Assembly (NCBI GenBank): GCA_022842685.1
Contig: JALHPC010000016.1
Location: 1 to 58,500 of the forward strand
Source of the DNA: Candidatus Kapaibacterium sp.
Lineage (GTDB): Bacteria > Bacteroidota > Ignavibacteria > Kapaibacteriales > Kapaibacteriaceae
Direction: 5' to 3'
DNA length: 58,500 bases
Part shown: positions 8,756 to 18,412 of the stretch, one piece after another
Position numbering within the stretch: the first letter of the stretch is position 1
Layout of the letters: every line of letters starts with the position of its first letter
The notes under the pieces: model-generated
Told to the model about the DNA's origin: nothing
Database searches by the model: none
Seen by the model: the letters and a program-made list of their open reading frames with translations, nothing else
Program-made: the position numbers and the translations under genes

Positions 8756-9103
8756 ATGGCTTCACACGCTCACGATTCCGATCACGCACACGGTAATCCG
8801 ATCAAGGAATACATGAAGGTCTTTTGGACCCTGTGTTTCCTGACACTTCTTACCGTTGGTGCCGCCGCACTTCCGTTTCCAGCTGAGTGGGGAACACCAG
8901 GCGACATCCTGCACGTCACGATTGGTGTAATTATCGCCGTCATCAAGGTGGTCGCAGTGATGTACATCTTTATGCACTTGAAATTCGACCACCCGCTCAT
9001 TAGGGCATTCGTTTACGTTCCGGTGTTCTTGTTCTTTGTCTTGGTGTTCGCGTTGAACTTCCTAGAGTCATTCGAGTATACTCGGGTTGTTGCTCTGCCA
9101 TGA
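8756..9103 (+). CDS. coxD: cytochrome c oxidase subunit IV family protein
   Basis: A 115-residue protein with three membrane helices, matching the small prokaryotic subunit IV (COX4_pro/CyoD-like). The last helices include IAVIKVVAVMYIFMHLKFD, typical of the family. The start is ATG 8756, with AGAAAGGA 7 bases upstream; the frame is open far upstream but only as a shadow of coxC. The N-terminus is His-rich (HAHDSDHAHG). Its stop overlaps the SCO start as ATGA. The family role is assembly or stability of the oxidase. Confidence 0.88.
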   Translation: MASHAHDSDHAHGNPIKEYMKVFWTLCFLTLLTVGAAALPFPAEWGTPGDILHVTIGVIIAVIKVVAVMYIFMHLKFDHPLIRAFVYVPVFLFFVLVFALNFLESFEYTRVVALP

Positions 9104-9702
9104 CCCTGCATACGCTGGTGGTGACAACGAGTCTTGCATTGTTCGTAACCCTTGCTGTGGGCTGCGGTGGCGAGTCGCACGAAGCTGAGACCGCGGGAGA
9201 TATCCATGCTCCAGAGGTTCTCTTCGCATCACCATCGTTTGTTGGTGTCGATCAATACGGCGAGTCGTTTTCGTCCGAGTCGCTGCGTGGCCACATCTGG
9301 GTGGCCTCATTTATGTTCACTGCATGCCAAACCGTTTGTCCAGACCTCAACGCGAAGCAGCGAGTTCTGCAAAGCGAGTTTGCCGAACGTGGCGTACGAT
9401 TTGTATCCATAAGCACGGATCCCGATACGGATTCCCCTGAGACTCTACGGTCGTACGCAAACGACTACGATGCTAAGCCTGGTGTGTGGCATTTCCTGCA
9501 TATGTCGATCGACTCGGTCCGGTCGTTGTCAACCCAGGGCTTCAAGCTAATGGATCCAGAGACGCCCGAAATGCATAGCACGCGTTTTGTCCTTGTTGAT
9601 GCTGCGGGTAACATCCGTGGCTTCTACGATTCCGAAGATCAAACGCGGTTAGATGCTCTTCGTAGCGACATTCTGCAGTTACTAAGCGAGGTGGCGTCGT
9701 GA
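9100..9702 (+). CDS. SCO1/SenC-family copper chaperone lipoprotein
   Basis: This thioredoxin-fold protein delivers copper to, or keeps reduced, the CuA site of subunit II. The N-terminal hydrophobic stretch ends in LAVGC, a good lipobox, so it is probably anchored at the outer face of the inner membrane. The copper-binding pair CQTVCP (about residues 76-81) and the third ligand His in MHSTRFVLVD are all present. At 200 residues it is full length. It overlaps its neighbours by 4 bases on each side, so its making is tied to the oxidase genes. Confidence 0.92.
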   Translation: MTLHTLVVTTSLALFVTLAVGCGGESHEAETAGDIHAPEVLFASPSFVGVDQYGESFSSESLRGHIWVASFMFTACQTVCPDLNAKQRVLQSEFAERGVRFVSISTDPDTDSPETLRSYANDYDAKPGVWHFLHMSIDSVRSLSTQGFKLMDPETPEMHSTRFVLVDAAGNIRGFYDSEDQTRLDALRSDILQLLSEVAS

Positions 9703-10136
9703 ACCTTGATGCCTTGCCTGGCGTGAACGCAATCTTGAACTCTATCAGCACCGTACTTCTTATAACGGCTGTTGTTCAGATTCGTCGAAAGAAGGTTGCC
9801 GCCCACCGAATGCTCATGCTTAGTGCTTTTGCGGTTTCGGTATTGTTCTTGGCATTCTATCTTCTTCATAAGTGGCATCTCTATAGCACAACGGGGGCGT
9901 GGAACACCACATTCCAAGGTCCCGATGGTTGGCGCATTGTCTATCTCGCCGTGTTGTTTACGCACGTCGTGCTCGCCATCACCGTTCCGTTCCTGGCCAT
10001 TATCACCATTGGTAGGGGGCTTCGGATGCAGGTGGACAGACACCGTGCAATTGCTCGGATCACCTTTCCTATCTGGCTGTACGTATCCGTGACTGGCGTG
10101 ATTGTTTACTTCATGTTGTATCGGTGGTTTGTATGA
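9699..10136 (+). CDS. DUF420 membrane protein
   Basis: A 145-residue protein with four predicted helices. The conserved start region (LPGVNAILNS, then VAAHRMLMLSAF) and HKWHL are typical of DUF420 proteins, often found in cytochrome oxidase operons and thought to help oxidase assembly. The function is not established. The start is GTG, overlapping the SCO stop by 4 bases. Several histidines near helix ends (AHRM, LLHKWHL, FTHV) could bind metal or haem; that is inference. Confidence 0.85.
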   Translation: MNLDALPGVNAILNSISTVLLITAVVQIRRKKVAAHRMLMLSAFAVSVLFLAFYLLHKWHLYSTTGAWNTTFQGPDGWRIVYLAVLFTHVVLAITVPFLAIITIGRGLRMQVDRHRAIARITFPIWLYVSVTGVIVYFMLYRWFV

Positions 10137-10366
10137 AAACGTTCGTTCGTGTTGCCGCTACTGCCGCAGTTGTTGCTATTGCTACAGCTCAGCGCATGGT
10201 GGCTTGTCCGTCGTGTTCAGACAATTTCACCAAGGGATCAGCGAATGCTGCCCTTGGCGAGGCGTATTCTTGGTCGGTTCTTTTCATGCTTGCTGTACCG
10301 ATTAGCATCGTCACTGCCTTCGGTGTGGCCATGTGGAGAAAGCAACGCAGTCATTCACGTGCATAA
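10133..10366 (+). CDS. small membrane protein with a CPSC pair
   Basis: A 77-residue protein of unknown function. It has a signal-like N-terminus of about 26 residues, a short exported stretch with Cys-Pro-Ser-Cys, and one membrane helix (about 50-68) followed by basic residues. The ATG overlaps the DUF420 stop by 4 bases, and the operon terminator comes directly after it. A Cys pair outside the inner membrane, next to a SCO protein, suggests copper handling or thiol chemistry during oxidase assembly. This is an inference from place only. Confidence 0.7.
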   Translation: MKTFVRVAATAAVVAIATAQRMVACPSCSDNFTKGSANAALGEAYSWSVLFMLAVPISIVTAFGVAMWRKQRSHSRA

Positions 10367-10371
10367 GTAAC

Positions 10372-10403
10372 CCCGTGTTGGCGTTGGCCGACACGGGATT
10401 TTT
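10372..10403 (+). terminator. strong intrinsic terminator of the oxidase operon
   Basis: CCCGTGTTGGC pairs with GCCGACACGGG over 11 bp (one T-G wobble) around loop GTTG, followed by A and then TTTTT. It marks the end of the oxidase operon and separates it from actA. Confidence 0.9.
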
Positions 10404-10438
10404 CTGGATATTTGCCCGACTTTTTCCAAGGGTTGCGA

Positions 10439-11188
10439 ATGTTCTCACGCAAGTTCGACGTAGGATTCAAACAGGCAGTGGCCGGCATCGGTGCCGTTGC
10501 AGGCATTGTGTTCCTGATTGGCTACTTTGGTGTTCGTAACGAGGTCCTCGATGTGGGCTATCGTCCCGAACAGCCAGTGCCGTTTTCGCATAAGCTTCAT
10601 GCTGGCGATCTTCAGGTAAGCTGCCAATACTGTCATGGCGGCGCCGAGGTATCGGCGCACTCTCCGGTGCCCACCACACAAACGTGTATGAACTGTCATA
10701 CATTGGTGAAGGCGGAGAGTCCCAAGCTAAAACTCGTACGCGAGAGCTACGAGACGGGCAATCCGCTGGAGTGGGTGCGCATCCACAAGGTGCCGGACTA
10801 TGTGCACTTCAATCACTCGCGGCACATTCGTGCGCAGATTGATTGTAAGAGCTGCCACGGTCCCATCGAGCAAATGGGTGTCGTAAGTCAAGCGAAGCCC
10901 CTTACAATGGGATGGTGCTTGGATTGCCATCGCAAGCCAGAAGATCACATAGTTGGTGCGCGGCCAATTTCGGGCATCTTTACGGGCAAGCTTCACGACA
11001 TGAAGCACCTGAAGGACAGTACGTACATGTACACGCCAATCAAGGCGCAACTTGGTACGCCCGTGGCACTCACGGAACCAGCGTTTGGACAGTGGACAAC
11101 GGCATTGCCTGCTCATCAGGTTGATGGCATCCCTCATCCAAAGGTTGCTGGCCTTGGACCCGAGAACTGCTCGGCATGCCATTATTGA
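10439..11188 (+). CDS. actA: ACIII pentahaem cytochrome subunit ActA
   Basis: ActA is the multihaem c subunit of alternative complex III, which oxidises menaquinol and reduces cytochrome c. Five CxxCH motifs are present: CQYCH, CMNCH, CKSCH, CLDCH and CSACH, the number known for this subunit. One N-terminal membrane helix anchors it. ATG 10439 is preferred to in-frame TTG 10412 because AAGGG lies just before it. At 249 residues it is complete. Several other histidines (FSHKLH, HFNHSRH) can supply the sixth haem ligands. No clear -7 box is seen, so the operon may also use read-through. Confidence 0.94.
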   Translation: MFSRKFDVGFKQAVAGIGAVAGIVFLIGYFGVRNEVLDVGYRPEQPVPFSHKLHAGDLQVSCQYCHGGAEVSAHSPVPTTQTCMNCHTLVKAESPKLKLVRESYETGNPLEWVRIHKVPDYVHFNHSRHIRAQIDCKSCHGPIEQMGVVSQAKPLTMGWCLDCHRKPEDHIVGARPISGIFTGKLHDMKHLKDSTYMYTPIKAQLGTPVALTEPAFGQWTTALPAHQVDGIPHPKVAGLGPENCSACHY

Positions 11189-11228
11189 TGTGAACGGCCA
11201 CATTCACGACACGACACTAGGAACGAAC

Positions 11229-14200
11229 ATGTCAGATCGTACGCATAAACCATCGTCGATGCAACAGTGGCAGAGCTTGGGACAGCTCGCCGGAACCGTC
11301 GAACCGCAAGGGGAATTCCAAGCGGGAGTAACAGAGCCTGCTCAGTATTCGAGTGGGCTAAGCCGCCGTGGCTTCATGGCCTTACTGTCGGCCTCGATGG
11401 CTGTTACAGCAGCTTCGTGCCGACGTCCACTCCAGAAGCTTGTGCCCGCTGTTAAGTCCAATCAAACGCTCACACCGGGCTTGCCTGTAGACTACACTAC
11501 TGTGTGGACAACGGGTAACGTTGCCTATGGTGCCGTTGTTCGCTGCCGTGAGGGACGCCCAATTAAGGTGCGCGGAAATGAGCAGCATCCAGTTAATGCT
11601 GGCACGGCGTCGGCTGCGATGCAGGCCTCGTTACTTTCGTTGTATGATCCAGACCGGATTCGTCGTCCACGTGTAGGTAAAGGTCAGTCGTCGTACGACA
11701 ACGCCGTCCAAAAAATTGCTGATGCCATCAGTGAAGCAACCTCAGCCGGCAAGCGCGTAGTACTTGCAATCGACGAACATGCCTCGCCATCGTTTGCTGC
11801 TCTGCTCAATGACTTTACGGTTGCTGTTCCGAGCGCGAGTGTTGTTATGCTCCCGCCGGTGGTGTGCGACAATGCCGTCGTTGCCAACCGTGCCGTGCTT
11901 GGCGTTGCGGCCGAGTTGGTTCCTGATCTAACCGAGGCAGACGTTATCGTTAGCGTTGAGGCCGACTTCCTGGGCACCGACCCACTTGCTGTCTATCACA
12001 CCGTGCGATTTGCAAAGCGCCGCCGTCCATCAGCGGATGGCACTGGCATGAGCAAACTTGTTGTTGCCGAGGCGCAGTACACGTTAACGGGATCGAATGC
12101 TGATGAACGCGTGCGCTTGCACCCATCGCAGTTTGACGCCTACCTTGCATGCATTGAGCAGACCCTTCGCGCAGGTAGTGTTGGATCTGACCTTGTCGGC
12201 GCTGCCGACGCAGCTACGCGCAAGGCAGCAGAAGCTGCATCGAAGTCGTTGGCTGCTGCGCCTGGTCGTGCCGTCGTCCTTGTAGGTCGCCATCTCTCAC
12301 CGCGTGCCCATGCGATTGCGTTAAGCATCAATACATCGGTTGGTAGCATGACTTCGGGCATTCTTAATCCCGCACGTTCGCTTCCAATGAGCGGTCCTCG
12401 CGCCGAAGGAGTTACAGCCCTTGAGTCCGACATGGCCTCGGGTAACGTCCACGCCTTCATTGCCATCAACGTTAACCCTGAGTACAGCGGATCGCAGTCC
12501 TTTAAGGCGGCATTGGCCAAGGTGCCATTCCGGGCGGCGCTCAATTTATACGAAGACGAGACTGCCTCGATTTCCCATGTGAGCATTCCGGCTGCGCACT
12601 ACCTTGAAACGTGGGGTGATGCCATGGCCATTGACGGAAGTCTGAGTCTTCGTCAGCCCATGATTGCTCCGCTGAATGAAGGTGTTCCGGGCATCGAGGA
12701 TACAGTCATTGCGCTAGCACGCAAAGTATCGCCGGGCGCTTACGGCGAAGGCGTAGAATCCTACTACGACTATGTTCGCGCTCGCTGGATGCCTGTTATC
12801 GGAGGAACCGAAAAGGACTGGGCGAACGTGTTGCGCAAGGGCCTTATCGAAGGCCAAATGCCTGCAACGACGTACAACATCGCGGAAGCGACTGCTCCGC
12901 TTGCCGCATCCAGTGCCCCTTCGGGAATGGTAATTGTTGCTGTTCCGGATCTAGGTGTTGGAACGGGAGCTGATGCAAACAATGGATGGCTGCAAGAGAT
13001 GCCCGACCCCGTAACCAAGATTACGTGGGACAACGTTGCGCTGATGAGTGCGCAAACAGCAGTGTCGATGGGCTTGTGTGCGTCGACAGATCCCAAGGAC
13101 GTCGTTCGTGCAAACGAGCAAGTGGTGACCATTGCTACCGAGCGTGGAGCCATGGACGTGCCGGTATGGATTCAGGTTGGAATGGCCGACAACGTCATTG
13201 CCACGCAGCTTGGATTTGGTCGTACCAAGGGAGGTTCTGTATGCGCTGGCGTTGGTAGCAACGCCTTCCAGATCGTATCCGCCACACACGTTTCGGCCTA
13301 CCATGCAGTTCGATCGTCAAATGTCGTATCAGGCAAGCGTCATCGTATTGCAGCTACACAAGACCACCACACGCTCGATGATGGTAACGGAGAGCGCCAG
13401 ATTGCGCATTCGATAACCACGGGCGATTTGGCTGCTGGGAAACTCAAAGATCACGACCTCAACGCACACTACTACAGCAAGGAAAAGGACCGTGACGGCC
13501 GCTATGCTGTACCACTCTCCATCACTCCCGACTATCAGTATAAGGGGCATCGGTGGGGAATGGTGATCGACATGAGCGCATGCACGGGCTGTTCGTCGTG
13601 CGTGGTTGCATGTCAGAGCGAAAACAACATTCCTGTTGTTGGCAAGGATCAGGTGCTACGTGGCCGCGAAATGCAGTGGATTCGAATTGACCGGTATTAC
13701 ACGGGCGACATGACGAATCCTGATACGGTCGTTGAGCCGATGCTCTGTCAGCACTGCGAAAATGCCCCTTGCGAGAATGTGTGTCCGGTTGCGGCTACAA
13801 CGCACTCGCCGGAGGGACTCAATGAAATGACGTACAACCGTTGTGTTGGAACACGCTACTGTTTGAACAACTGTCCATACAAGGTTCGTCGCTTCAACTT
13901 CCTGAACTATAACAACGATCAAAAGTCTCCGTTGGATCTTGTGTTCAACCCCGAAGTAACCAAGCGCGACCGCGGTGTGATGGAGAAGTGTACCTTCTGC
14001 GTGCAACGCATCAACGATGCGAAGTACCACGCAAAAGATGCTGGCCGTGCCCGTGTATTGGACGGTGAAGTAGTGACGGCATGTCAAGAGGCTTGTCCTG
14101 CTGGTGCTATCATCTTTGGTGATATGAACGACCGAGAAAGCGCCGTATCGAAGGCTCGCCGGAATGAGCGTGGTTTCCACGTGCTTGCCGAGTTGAACGT

Positions 14201-14276
14201 GCGTCCGTCGGTGACGTATCTGGCGAACGTCAGAAATCGGCCTGCAACGGTAAAGTCCGACGGCGGACATCATTAA
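11229..14276 (+). CDS. actB: ACIII subunit ActB (molybdopterin-like domain plus Fe-S ferredoxin domain)
   Basis: A fusion of 1015 residues. The first three quarters match a molybdopterin oxidoreductase fold; ActB in characterised complexes has no molybdenum. The last quarter carries four cysteine clusters between residues 785 and 952: CTGCSSCVVAC, CQHCENAPCENVCP, CVGTRYCLNNCP, and CTFCVQR with CQEACP. One of these is expected to be 3Fe-4S, but which one cannot be read safely. A twin-arginine segment (SRRGF, residues 48-52) precedes a hydrophobic stretch ending in Cys (TAASC), so export by Tat with a lipid anchor is likely. ATG 11229 is used; the frame is open upstream only through actA. Confidence 0.94.
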   Translation: MSDRTHKPSSMQQWQSLGQLAGTVEPQGEFQAGVTEPAQYSSGLSRRGFMALLSASMAVTAASCRRPLQKLVPAVKSNQTLTPGLPVDYTTVWTTGNVAYGAVVRCREGRPIKVRGNEQHPVNAGTASAAMQASLLSLYDPDRIRRPRVGKGQSSYDNAVQKIADAISEATSAGKRVVLAIDEHASPSFAALLNDFTVAVPSASVVMLPPVVCDNAVVANRAVLGVAAELVPDLTEADVIVSVEADFLGTDPLAVYHTVRFAKRRRPSADGTGMSKLVVAEAQYTLTGSNADERVRLHPSQFDAYLACIEQTLRAGSVGSDLVGAADAATRKAAEAASKSLAAAPGRAVVLVGRHLSPRAHAIALSINTSVGSMTSGILNPARSLPMSGPRAEGVTALESDMASGNVHAFIAINVNPEYSGSQSFKAALAKVPFRAALNLYEDETASISHVSIPAAHYLETWGDAMAIDGSLSLRQPMIAPLNEGVPGIEDTVIALARKVSPGAYGEGVESYYDYVRARWMPVIGGTEKDWANVLRKGLIEGQMPATTYNIAEATAPLAASSAPSGMVIVAVPDLGVGTGADANNGWLQEMPDPVTKITWDNVALMSAQTAVSMGLCASTDPKDVVRANEQVVTIATERGAMDVPVWIQVGMADNVIATQLGFGRTKGGSVCAGVGSNAFQIVSATHVSAYHAVRSSNVVSGKRHRIAATQDHHTLDDGNGERQIAHSITTGDLAAGKLKDHDLNAHYYSKEKDRDGRYAVPLSITPDYQYKGHRWGMVIDMSACTGCSSCVVACQSENNIPVVGKDQVLRGREMQWIRIDRYYTGDMTNPDTVVEPMLCQHCENAPCENVCPVAATTHSPEGLNEMTYNRCVGTRYCLNNCPYKVRRFNFLNYNNDQKSPLDLVFNPEVTKRDRGVMEKCTFCVQRINDAKYHAKDAGRARVLDGEVVTACQEACPAGAIIFGDMNDRESAVSKARRNERGFHVLAELNVRPSVTYLANVRNRPATVKSDGGHH

Positions 14277-14318
14277 TCTGAACGACTACCATCCTTTTTT
14301 GGACGAAGGAAGAATACC

Positions 14319-15752
14319 ATGACGGCACAACATCACGAGCAGGTACGAGAGCCGCTCGTACTTGGGAATCCGAGTCTACGCGACGTTACTGCGCGCATTG
14401 CCAGCATCGTCGAGTCGAAGATTTCCATGAAGTACCTCCTCACCTTGGGCTTTACGGCCACCATGGCCGGTTGGGGATTGTTCGCCTTGTACTACACGAT
14501 TACCACCGGTATTGGTGTATGGGGGTTGAATAACCCGATCGGATGGGGCTGGGATATTACGAACTTCGTGTTCTGGATTGGTATCGGTCATGCCGGTACG
14601 CTTATCTCGGCTATCCTTTTCCTCTTCCGTCAAAAGTGGCGCACTGCCATCAACCGATCGGCCGAGGCCATGACGATTTTTGCCGTTATTTGTGCGCTCA
14701 CCATGGTGTTGTCGCACACGGGTCGTCCGTGGCTCTTCTACTGGTTGTTGCCATATCCCAACCAAATGCAGATGTGGGTGAACTTCCGATCGCCACTGGC
14801 GTGGGACGTATTCGCCGTTAACACCTACTTTACCGTATCGGCGCTCTTTTGGTTTGTTGGCTTGCTGCCAGATCTGGCCACGTTGCGCAACTACGTCAAA
14901 AGCGATCTAGCCAAGAAGATTTACGGTTTCTTCTCGTTTGGTTGGACGGGTTCTACTCGTAGCTGGCACCACTACGAAATCGCCTACATGATTCTGGCTG
15001 GCATTTCGACGCCTCTTGTGTTGTCGGTACACTCTGTCGTTTCGTTCGACTTTACGGTGGGCATCCTTCCAGGTTGGCACACAACGATCTTCCCTCCGTA
15101 CTTCGTTGCCGGTGCTATTTTTTCGGGGTTTGCGATGGTGATGACGTTGTTAGTCATCTGTCGCGAGATTCTTGATCTCAAGCAGTTTATTACGCTCAAG
15201 CACCTAGACAACATGAACAAGATCATGTTGGCAACGGGTATGATGGTAGGGTATGCCTACATCCTTGAGTTCTTCATCGCGTGGTATTCTGGCAGTGATT
15301 GGGAATCGTGGATCTTCATCAATCGAGCATTCGGTGATTATGCTTGGGCATACTGGACCATGTTCACGTGTAATGTTGTTTCGCCGCAGGTGTTCTGGTT
15401 TGCCAGTGCACGGCGCAACATCCCGCTCATGTTCATCATCTCGATTTTCATTAACATCGGAATGTGGTTCGAGCGTTTTACCATCATTGCTACAACGCTA
15501 CACCACGACTTCCTTCCCGCCTCGTGGGGCTACTATTCGCCAACGTGGGTCGAAATCTCGATCTTCATTGGAACGTTCGGCATTTTCCTAACGCTGTTCT
15601 TGCTTTTTGCAAAGTTTGTCCCCGTTATTGCCATCGCCGAAGTTAAGTCGATTCTGCCCGGGGCACAGCCAGCTCACCATCACGGACACGATCACGATCA
15701 CGACAGTGCGCACGCAGCGGTGCCTGCAGTTGCCACGGAAGGGGGACATTAA
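14319..15752 (+). CDS. actC: ACIII quinol-binding membrane subunit ActC (NrfD-like)
   Basis: A 477-residue NrfD/PsrC-type integral membrane protein with about ten helices, one of the two quinol-binding candidates in ACIII. Polar residues inside helices ([35 protein letters not shown]) fit the known quinone and proton-path sites of the family. The C-terminus ends in a His/Asp-rich tail ([13 protein letters not shown]) before a short acidic end. It lies 42 bases after actB and 2 bases before actD. Confidence 0.93.
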   Translation: MTAQHHEQVREPLVLGNPSLRDVTARIASIVESKISMKYLLTLGFTATMAGWGLFALYYTITTGIGVWGLNNPIGWGWDITNFVFWIGIGHAGTLISAILFLFRQKWRTAINRSAEAMTIFAVICALTMVLSHTGRPWLFYWLLPYPNQMQMWVNFRSPLAWDVFAVNTYFTVSALFWFVGLLPDLATLRNYVKSDLAKKIYGFFSFGWTGSTRSWHHYEIAYMILAGISTPLVLSVHSVVSFDFTVGILPGWHTTIFPPYFVAGAIFSGFAMVMTLLVICREILDLKQFITLKHLDNMNKIMLATGMMVGYAYILEFFIAWYSGSDWESWIFINRAFGDYAWAYWTMFTCNVVSPQVFWFASARRNIPLMFIISIFINIGMWFERFTIIATTLHHDFLPASWGYYSPTWVEISIFIGTFGIFLTLFLLFAKFVPVIAIAEVKSILPGAQPAHHHGHDHDHDSAHAAVPAVATEGGH

Positions 15753-15754
15753 GC

Positions 15755-16291
15755 ATGTCGAAGTCAACCATTGGAGTAGTCGGCGAGTTCACTGATGTGA
15801 ACGCTCTCACGGCTGCAGTTGCAAAAGTCACCGATGCGGGCTACCAGCGTTGGGATGTATACACACCGTATCCTGTACACGGTCTCGACAAGACCATGAA
15901 GATTAAGCGCAGCTATCTCACCTATATCAGCTTTGCAGGACTCCTTGGCGGAATCACAACGGCGCTGGGTCTTCAGTGGTGGACGGGAGCTGTTGACTAT
16001 CCACTCAACATTGGTGGCAAGCAGCTGTTTGCGTGGCAATTCTCGGTACCGATCGACTTTGAATTGTCGATTCTTGGTACAGCCCTTATGACGGTGATGG
16101 GACTGTTCCACCTTTGCCGTTTGCCTACGTGGTATAACAAGTACCAAGATGATGAGAGCTTTAAGAAGGCAACAGACGACACCTTTGTGATTGCGATTGA
16201 TGCCGATGACGATCGCTTTTCGGCCGACAACGCCCAGCAGTTTTTGCGGCAGCTTGGAGCCCAGAACGTCCACATCGTTCACGCCAGCTAA
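15755..16291 (+). CDS. actD: ACIII subunit ActD (DUF3341)
   Basis: A 178-residue DUF3341 protein. It has a cytoplasmic N-terminal domain (GVVGEFTDVNALTAAV, then YTPYPVHGLD, the family signature), two membrane helices around residues 55-80 and 92-120, and a C-terminal cytoplasmic tail. ActD packs beside ActC and ActF in known structures. Its start is 2 bases after the actC stop. Confidence 0.92.
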   Translation: MSKSTIGVVGEFTDVNALTAAVAKVTDAGYQRWDVYTPYPVHGLDKTMKIKRSYLTYISFAGLLGGITTALGLQWWTGAVDYPLNIGGKQLFAWQFSVPIDFELSILGTALMTVMGLFHLCRLPTWYNKYQDDESFKKATDDTFVIAIDADDDRFSADNAQQFLRQLGAQNVHIVHAS

Positions 16292-16323
16292 ATGCCCACG
16301 AAGAACCTCCGAAGCGAAATCTT

Positions 16324-16977
16324 ATGAAACCAACATTCCGCACGATTCATCTCTTCTCAATCCTTGCCGTCTTGGCGGTTGGGGTGTTCGTGGTTGCCGT
16401 TCTTAGCGGTAACATCACATGGTTCTCTACCGAACCGCCCTTGGAGTTTAATCCGGGCATGGATCACCAGTTCAAGGCTATACCTCAGTCGTCCAACTCG
16501 TTCTTTGCCAATCGCAGTTCACTTCGAGAGCCGCTGACTGGTACTGTTGCGCGTAACGTAGACGTATACACGCTTGGGCAGGGCGATATTGATGCCGCTG
16601 AGATCGAAAACGTCAACCCCGGATTACCAAAGACGGAGTTTGTTGCTGCTCGAGGGCAGAACCGCTTCAATGTGTTCTGTTCGCCATGTCATAACTATGA
16701 CGGCAAAGGTGAGTCGCGCGTAGCCGTTCGAGGTCAGTGGGCTGGGATTCCAGATCTCACCCGTCCTGAGACGCAAGCCCTGAGTGATGCCCGTATATTC
16801 CACATCGTCTCGGCTGGTCAAAACCTGATGCCGAGTTATGCCGACAAGATTTCGACAGTAGATCGTTGGGCAATTGTCTACTACCTACGGATGCTGCAAG
16901 GCGTTGAATCAATGCCTTCGACATCGTCTTCACCAACGGCAGGCCGCGCTAGCACTGGCCGCAGTAACCTCAACTGA
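16324..16977 (+). CDS. actE: ACIII monohaem cytochrome subunit ActE
   Basis: A 217-residue c-type cytochrome with an N-terminal membrane helix and one haem motif, CSPCH (about residues 119-123), then NYDGKGES and a likely axial Met in NLMPSYADKI. It lies between actD and actF, the standard place of ActE. It probably takes electrons from ActA and passes them to a soluble or anchored cytochrome c or directly to the oxidase. The Ser/Thr-rich C-terminus looks disordered. Confidence 0.92.
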   Translation: MKPTFRTIHLFSILAVLAVGVFVVAVLSGNITWFSTEPPLEFNPGMDHQFKAIPQSSNSFFANRSSLREPLTGTVARNVDVYTLGQGDIDAAEIENVNPGLPKTEFVAARGQNRFNVFCSPCHNYDGKGESRVAVRGQWAGIPDLTRPETQALSDARIFHIVSAGQNLMPSYADKISTVDRWAIVYYLRMLQGVESMPSTSSSPTAGRASTGRSNLN

Positions 16978-17001
16978 TAATTCCGCAGAGGAACCCCACG
17001 C

Positions 17002-18216
17002 ATGGCACACGTTGATTTAGGATCTACCCCGCTCATTGCATCAATGCAGAAGATTGGCCTCGCTCTTATTGGCGTAGGTGCTATCGGCCTTGGTGCCGCC
17101 TATGCCCTGCACGGTCAGGAGCGTTTCTTTGCAGATTACCTCCTTGGTTTCTGGTATTTCGCCGGTATTAGTGTGACGATGGTGTTTTTCTCGGCGCTTC
17201 AATACCTTGCCCGTGCGGGCTGGAGCGCGTCAATCCGACGTATTGCCGAGAACTTTACCGGCTTTGTACCTTATATCGGAATTGCCCTTATCCCGATTGT
17301 CATCAACATGCTAGGGCACCACTCAATCTATGAGTGGTCACACGAGTCAGCCGCATCAGACCCAATCCTCATAAAGAAGGCCGCCTACCTCAATCCTACG
17401 TTCTTCATTGTTCGGCTAGGTTTGTATGCCTTGTTGTGGATCGGTATGGTGAAGTACATCGTTGGAAACTCGGTAAAGCAAGACACAGCGGGGTCCGACA
17501 TTACACCAACGAAGCGCAATTGGAAGCGCTCTGCTCCATGGGTACTCGTCTTTGCCATCACCATCACGTTTGCGTCGTTCGACCTTCTTATGTCGCTCGA
17601 ACCCCATTGGTTTAGCACGATTTGGGGTGTATACGCATTTGCTGGTCACTTTGCCGCTTCGCTCGCAATTATTACGCTCACGCTGATTGCCTTGTATAAG
17701 CGTGGACTCATGAAGCAGTACATAACACTGGAGCACTTCCACGACCTTGGCAAGTTGATGTTCGCGTTCTCGGTGTTTTGGACCTATATCGCGTTCTCCC
17801 AGTACTTCATCATTTGGTACGCTAACCTTCCCGAAGAGACCATCTACTTTGATGTTCGAACGTCTAATGGTTGGGAGCTGTTTGGTCTGCTGTTAGTGCT
17901 GTTTCACTTTGTATTGCCATTTATCTTACTCCTGCGGCAAGACGTTAAGCGTAAAATGGCCGTCCTTACCGTCGCCGCCATTGTCATCCTGATTTCACAC
18001 TTCATCGATCTCGTTTGGATTATCATGCCAGCTGTGTCGAAGGTCGTTGGTGGCACGCACATGAGCGCCAATATGATGTTCGGATGGAGTGAGTTCACCG
18101 GTGTTGTGTTTTTCGCTGGAGTGTTTTTATTCCTTGCAGCCAAGAATTACCAAAAGCGCTCAGCAGTTGCTGTTAACGATCCACTCCTTAACGAATCACT
18201 AGAGTATTCGTCGTAA
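17002..18216 (+). CDS. actF: ACIII membrane subunit ActF (NrfD-like)
   Basis: A 404-residue polytopic protein with about ten helices, the shorter partner of ActC. Family features include HHSIYEWSH after the third helix, LMSLEPHWFSTIWGVYAFAGHF, and FSQYFIIWYANLPEET, which line the proposed proton route. It is the last gene of the operon. A perfect 15-bp hairpin follows 72 bases after the stop. With six genes present, ACIII is complete. Confidence 0.92.
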   Translation: MAHVDLGSTPLIASMQKIGLALIGVGAIGLGAAYALHGQERFFADYLLGFWYFAGISVTMVFFSALQYLARAGWSASIRRIAENFTGFVPYIGIALIPIVINMLGHHSIYEWSHESAASDPILIKKAAYLNPTFFIVRLGLYALLWIGMVKYIVGNSVKQDTAGSDITPTKRNWKRSAPWVLVFAITITFASFDLLMSLEPHWFSTIWGVYAFAGHFAASLAIITLTLIALYKRGLMKQYITLEHFHDLGKLMFAFSVFWTYIAFSQYFIIWYANLPEETIYFDVRTSNGWELFGLLLVLFHFVLPFILLLRQDVKRKMAVLTVAAIVILISHFIDLVWIIMPAVSKVVGGTHMSANMMFGWSEFTGVVFFAGVFLFLAAKNYQKRSAVAVNDPLLNESLEYSS

Positions 18217-18288
18217 TCTGCCTGTTAAGGGGCAACGTTTCCGTTTCACGATGCCGCGCTTCGCGAACGCACGAATGAGGAATCTAAC

Positions 18289-18323
18289 AAACGCCGCTGT
18301 AGCCCCTCGCTACAGCGGCGTTT
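18289..18323 (+). terminator. perfect 15-bp hairpin ending the ACIII operon
   Basis: AAACGCCGCTGTAGC pairs with GCTACAGCGGCGTTT around loop CCCTC. The T run is only TTT, but with the A stretch on the 5' side it can act as a terminator. Between the actF stop and this hairpin lies one copy of the AAGGGGCA word (18227-18234). Confidence 0.75.
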
Positions 18324-18412
18324 GACGTTCTAGACGCATGCGCACATTAAACCACAGATGTGTCGTTGCCGACGTAGTGCGCCCTCGTTGCTACTATCCG
18401 AATCGACATGTT

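Noticed and set aside
10412..10438. TTG start for actA
   Set aside because: The in-frame ATG at 10439 has a better ribosome site, and the TTG lies too close to the upstream terminator.
11052..11228. Upstream extension of actB
   Set aside because: The extra 59 codons overlap actA and its haem-binding end and contain no plausible N-terminus; ATG 11229 fits the Tat-type signal.
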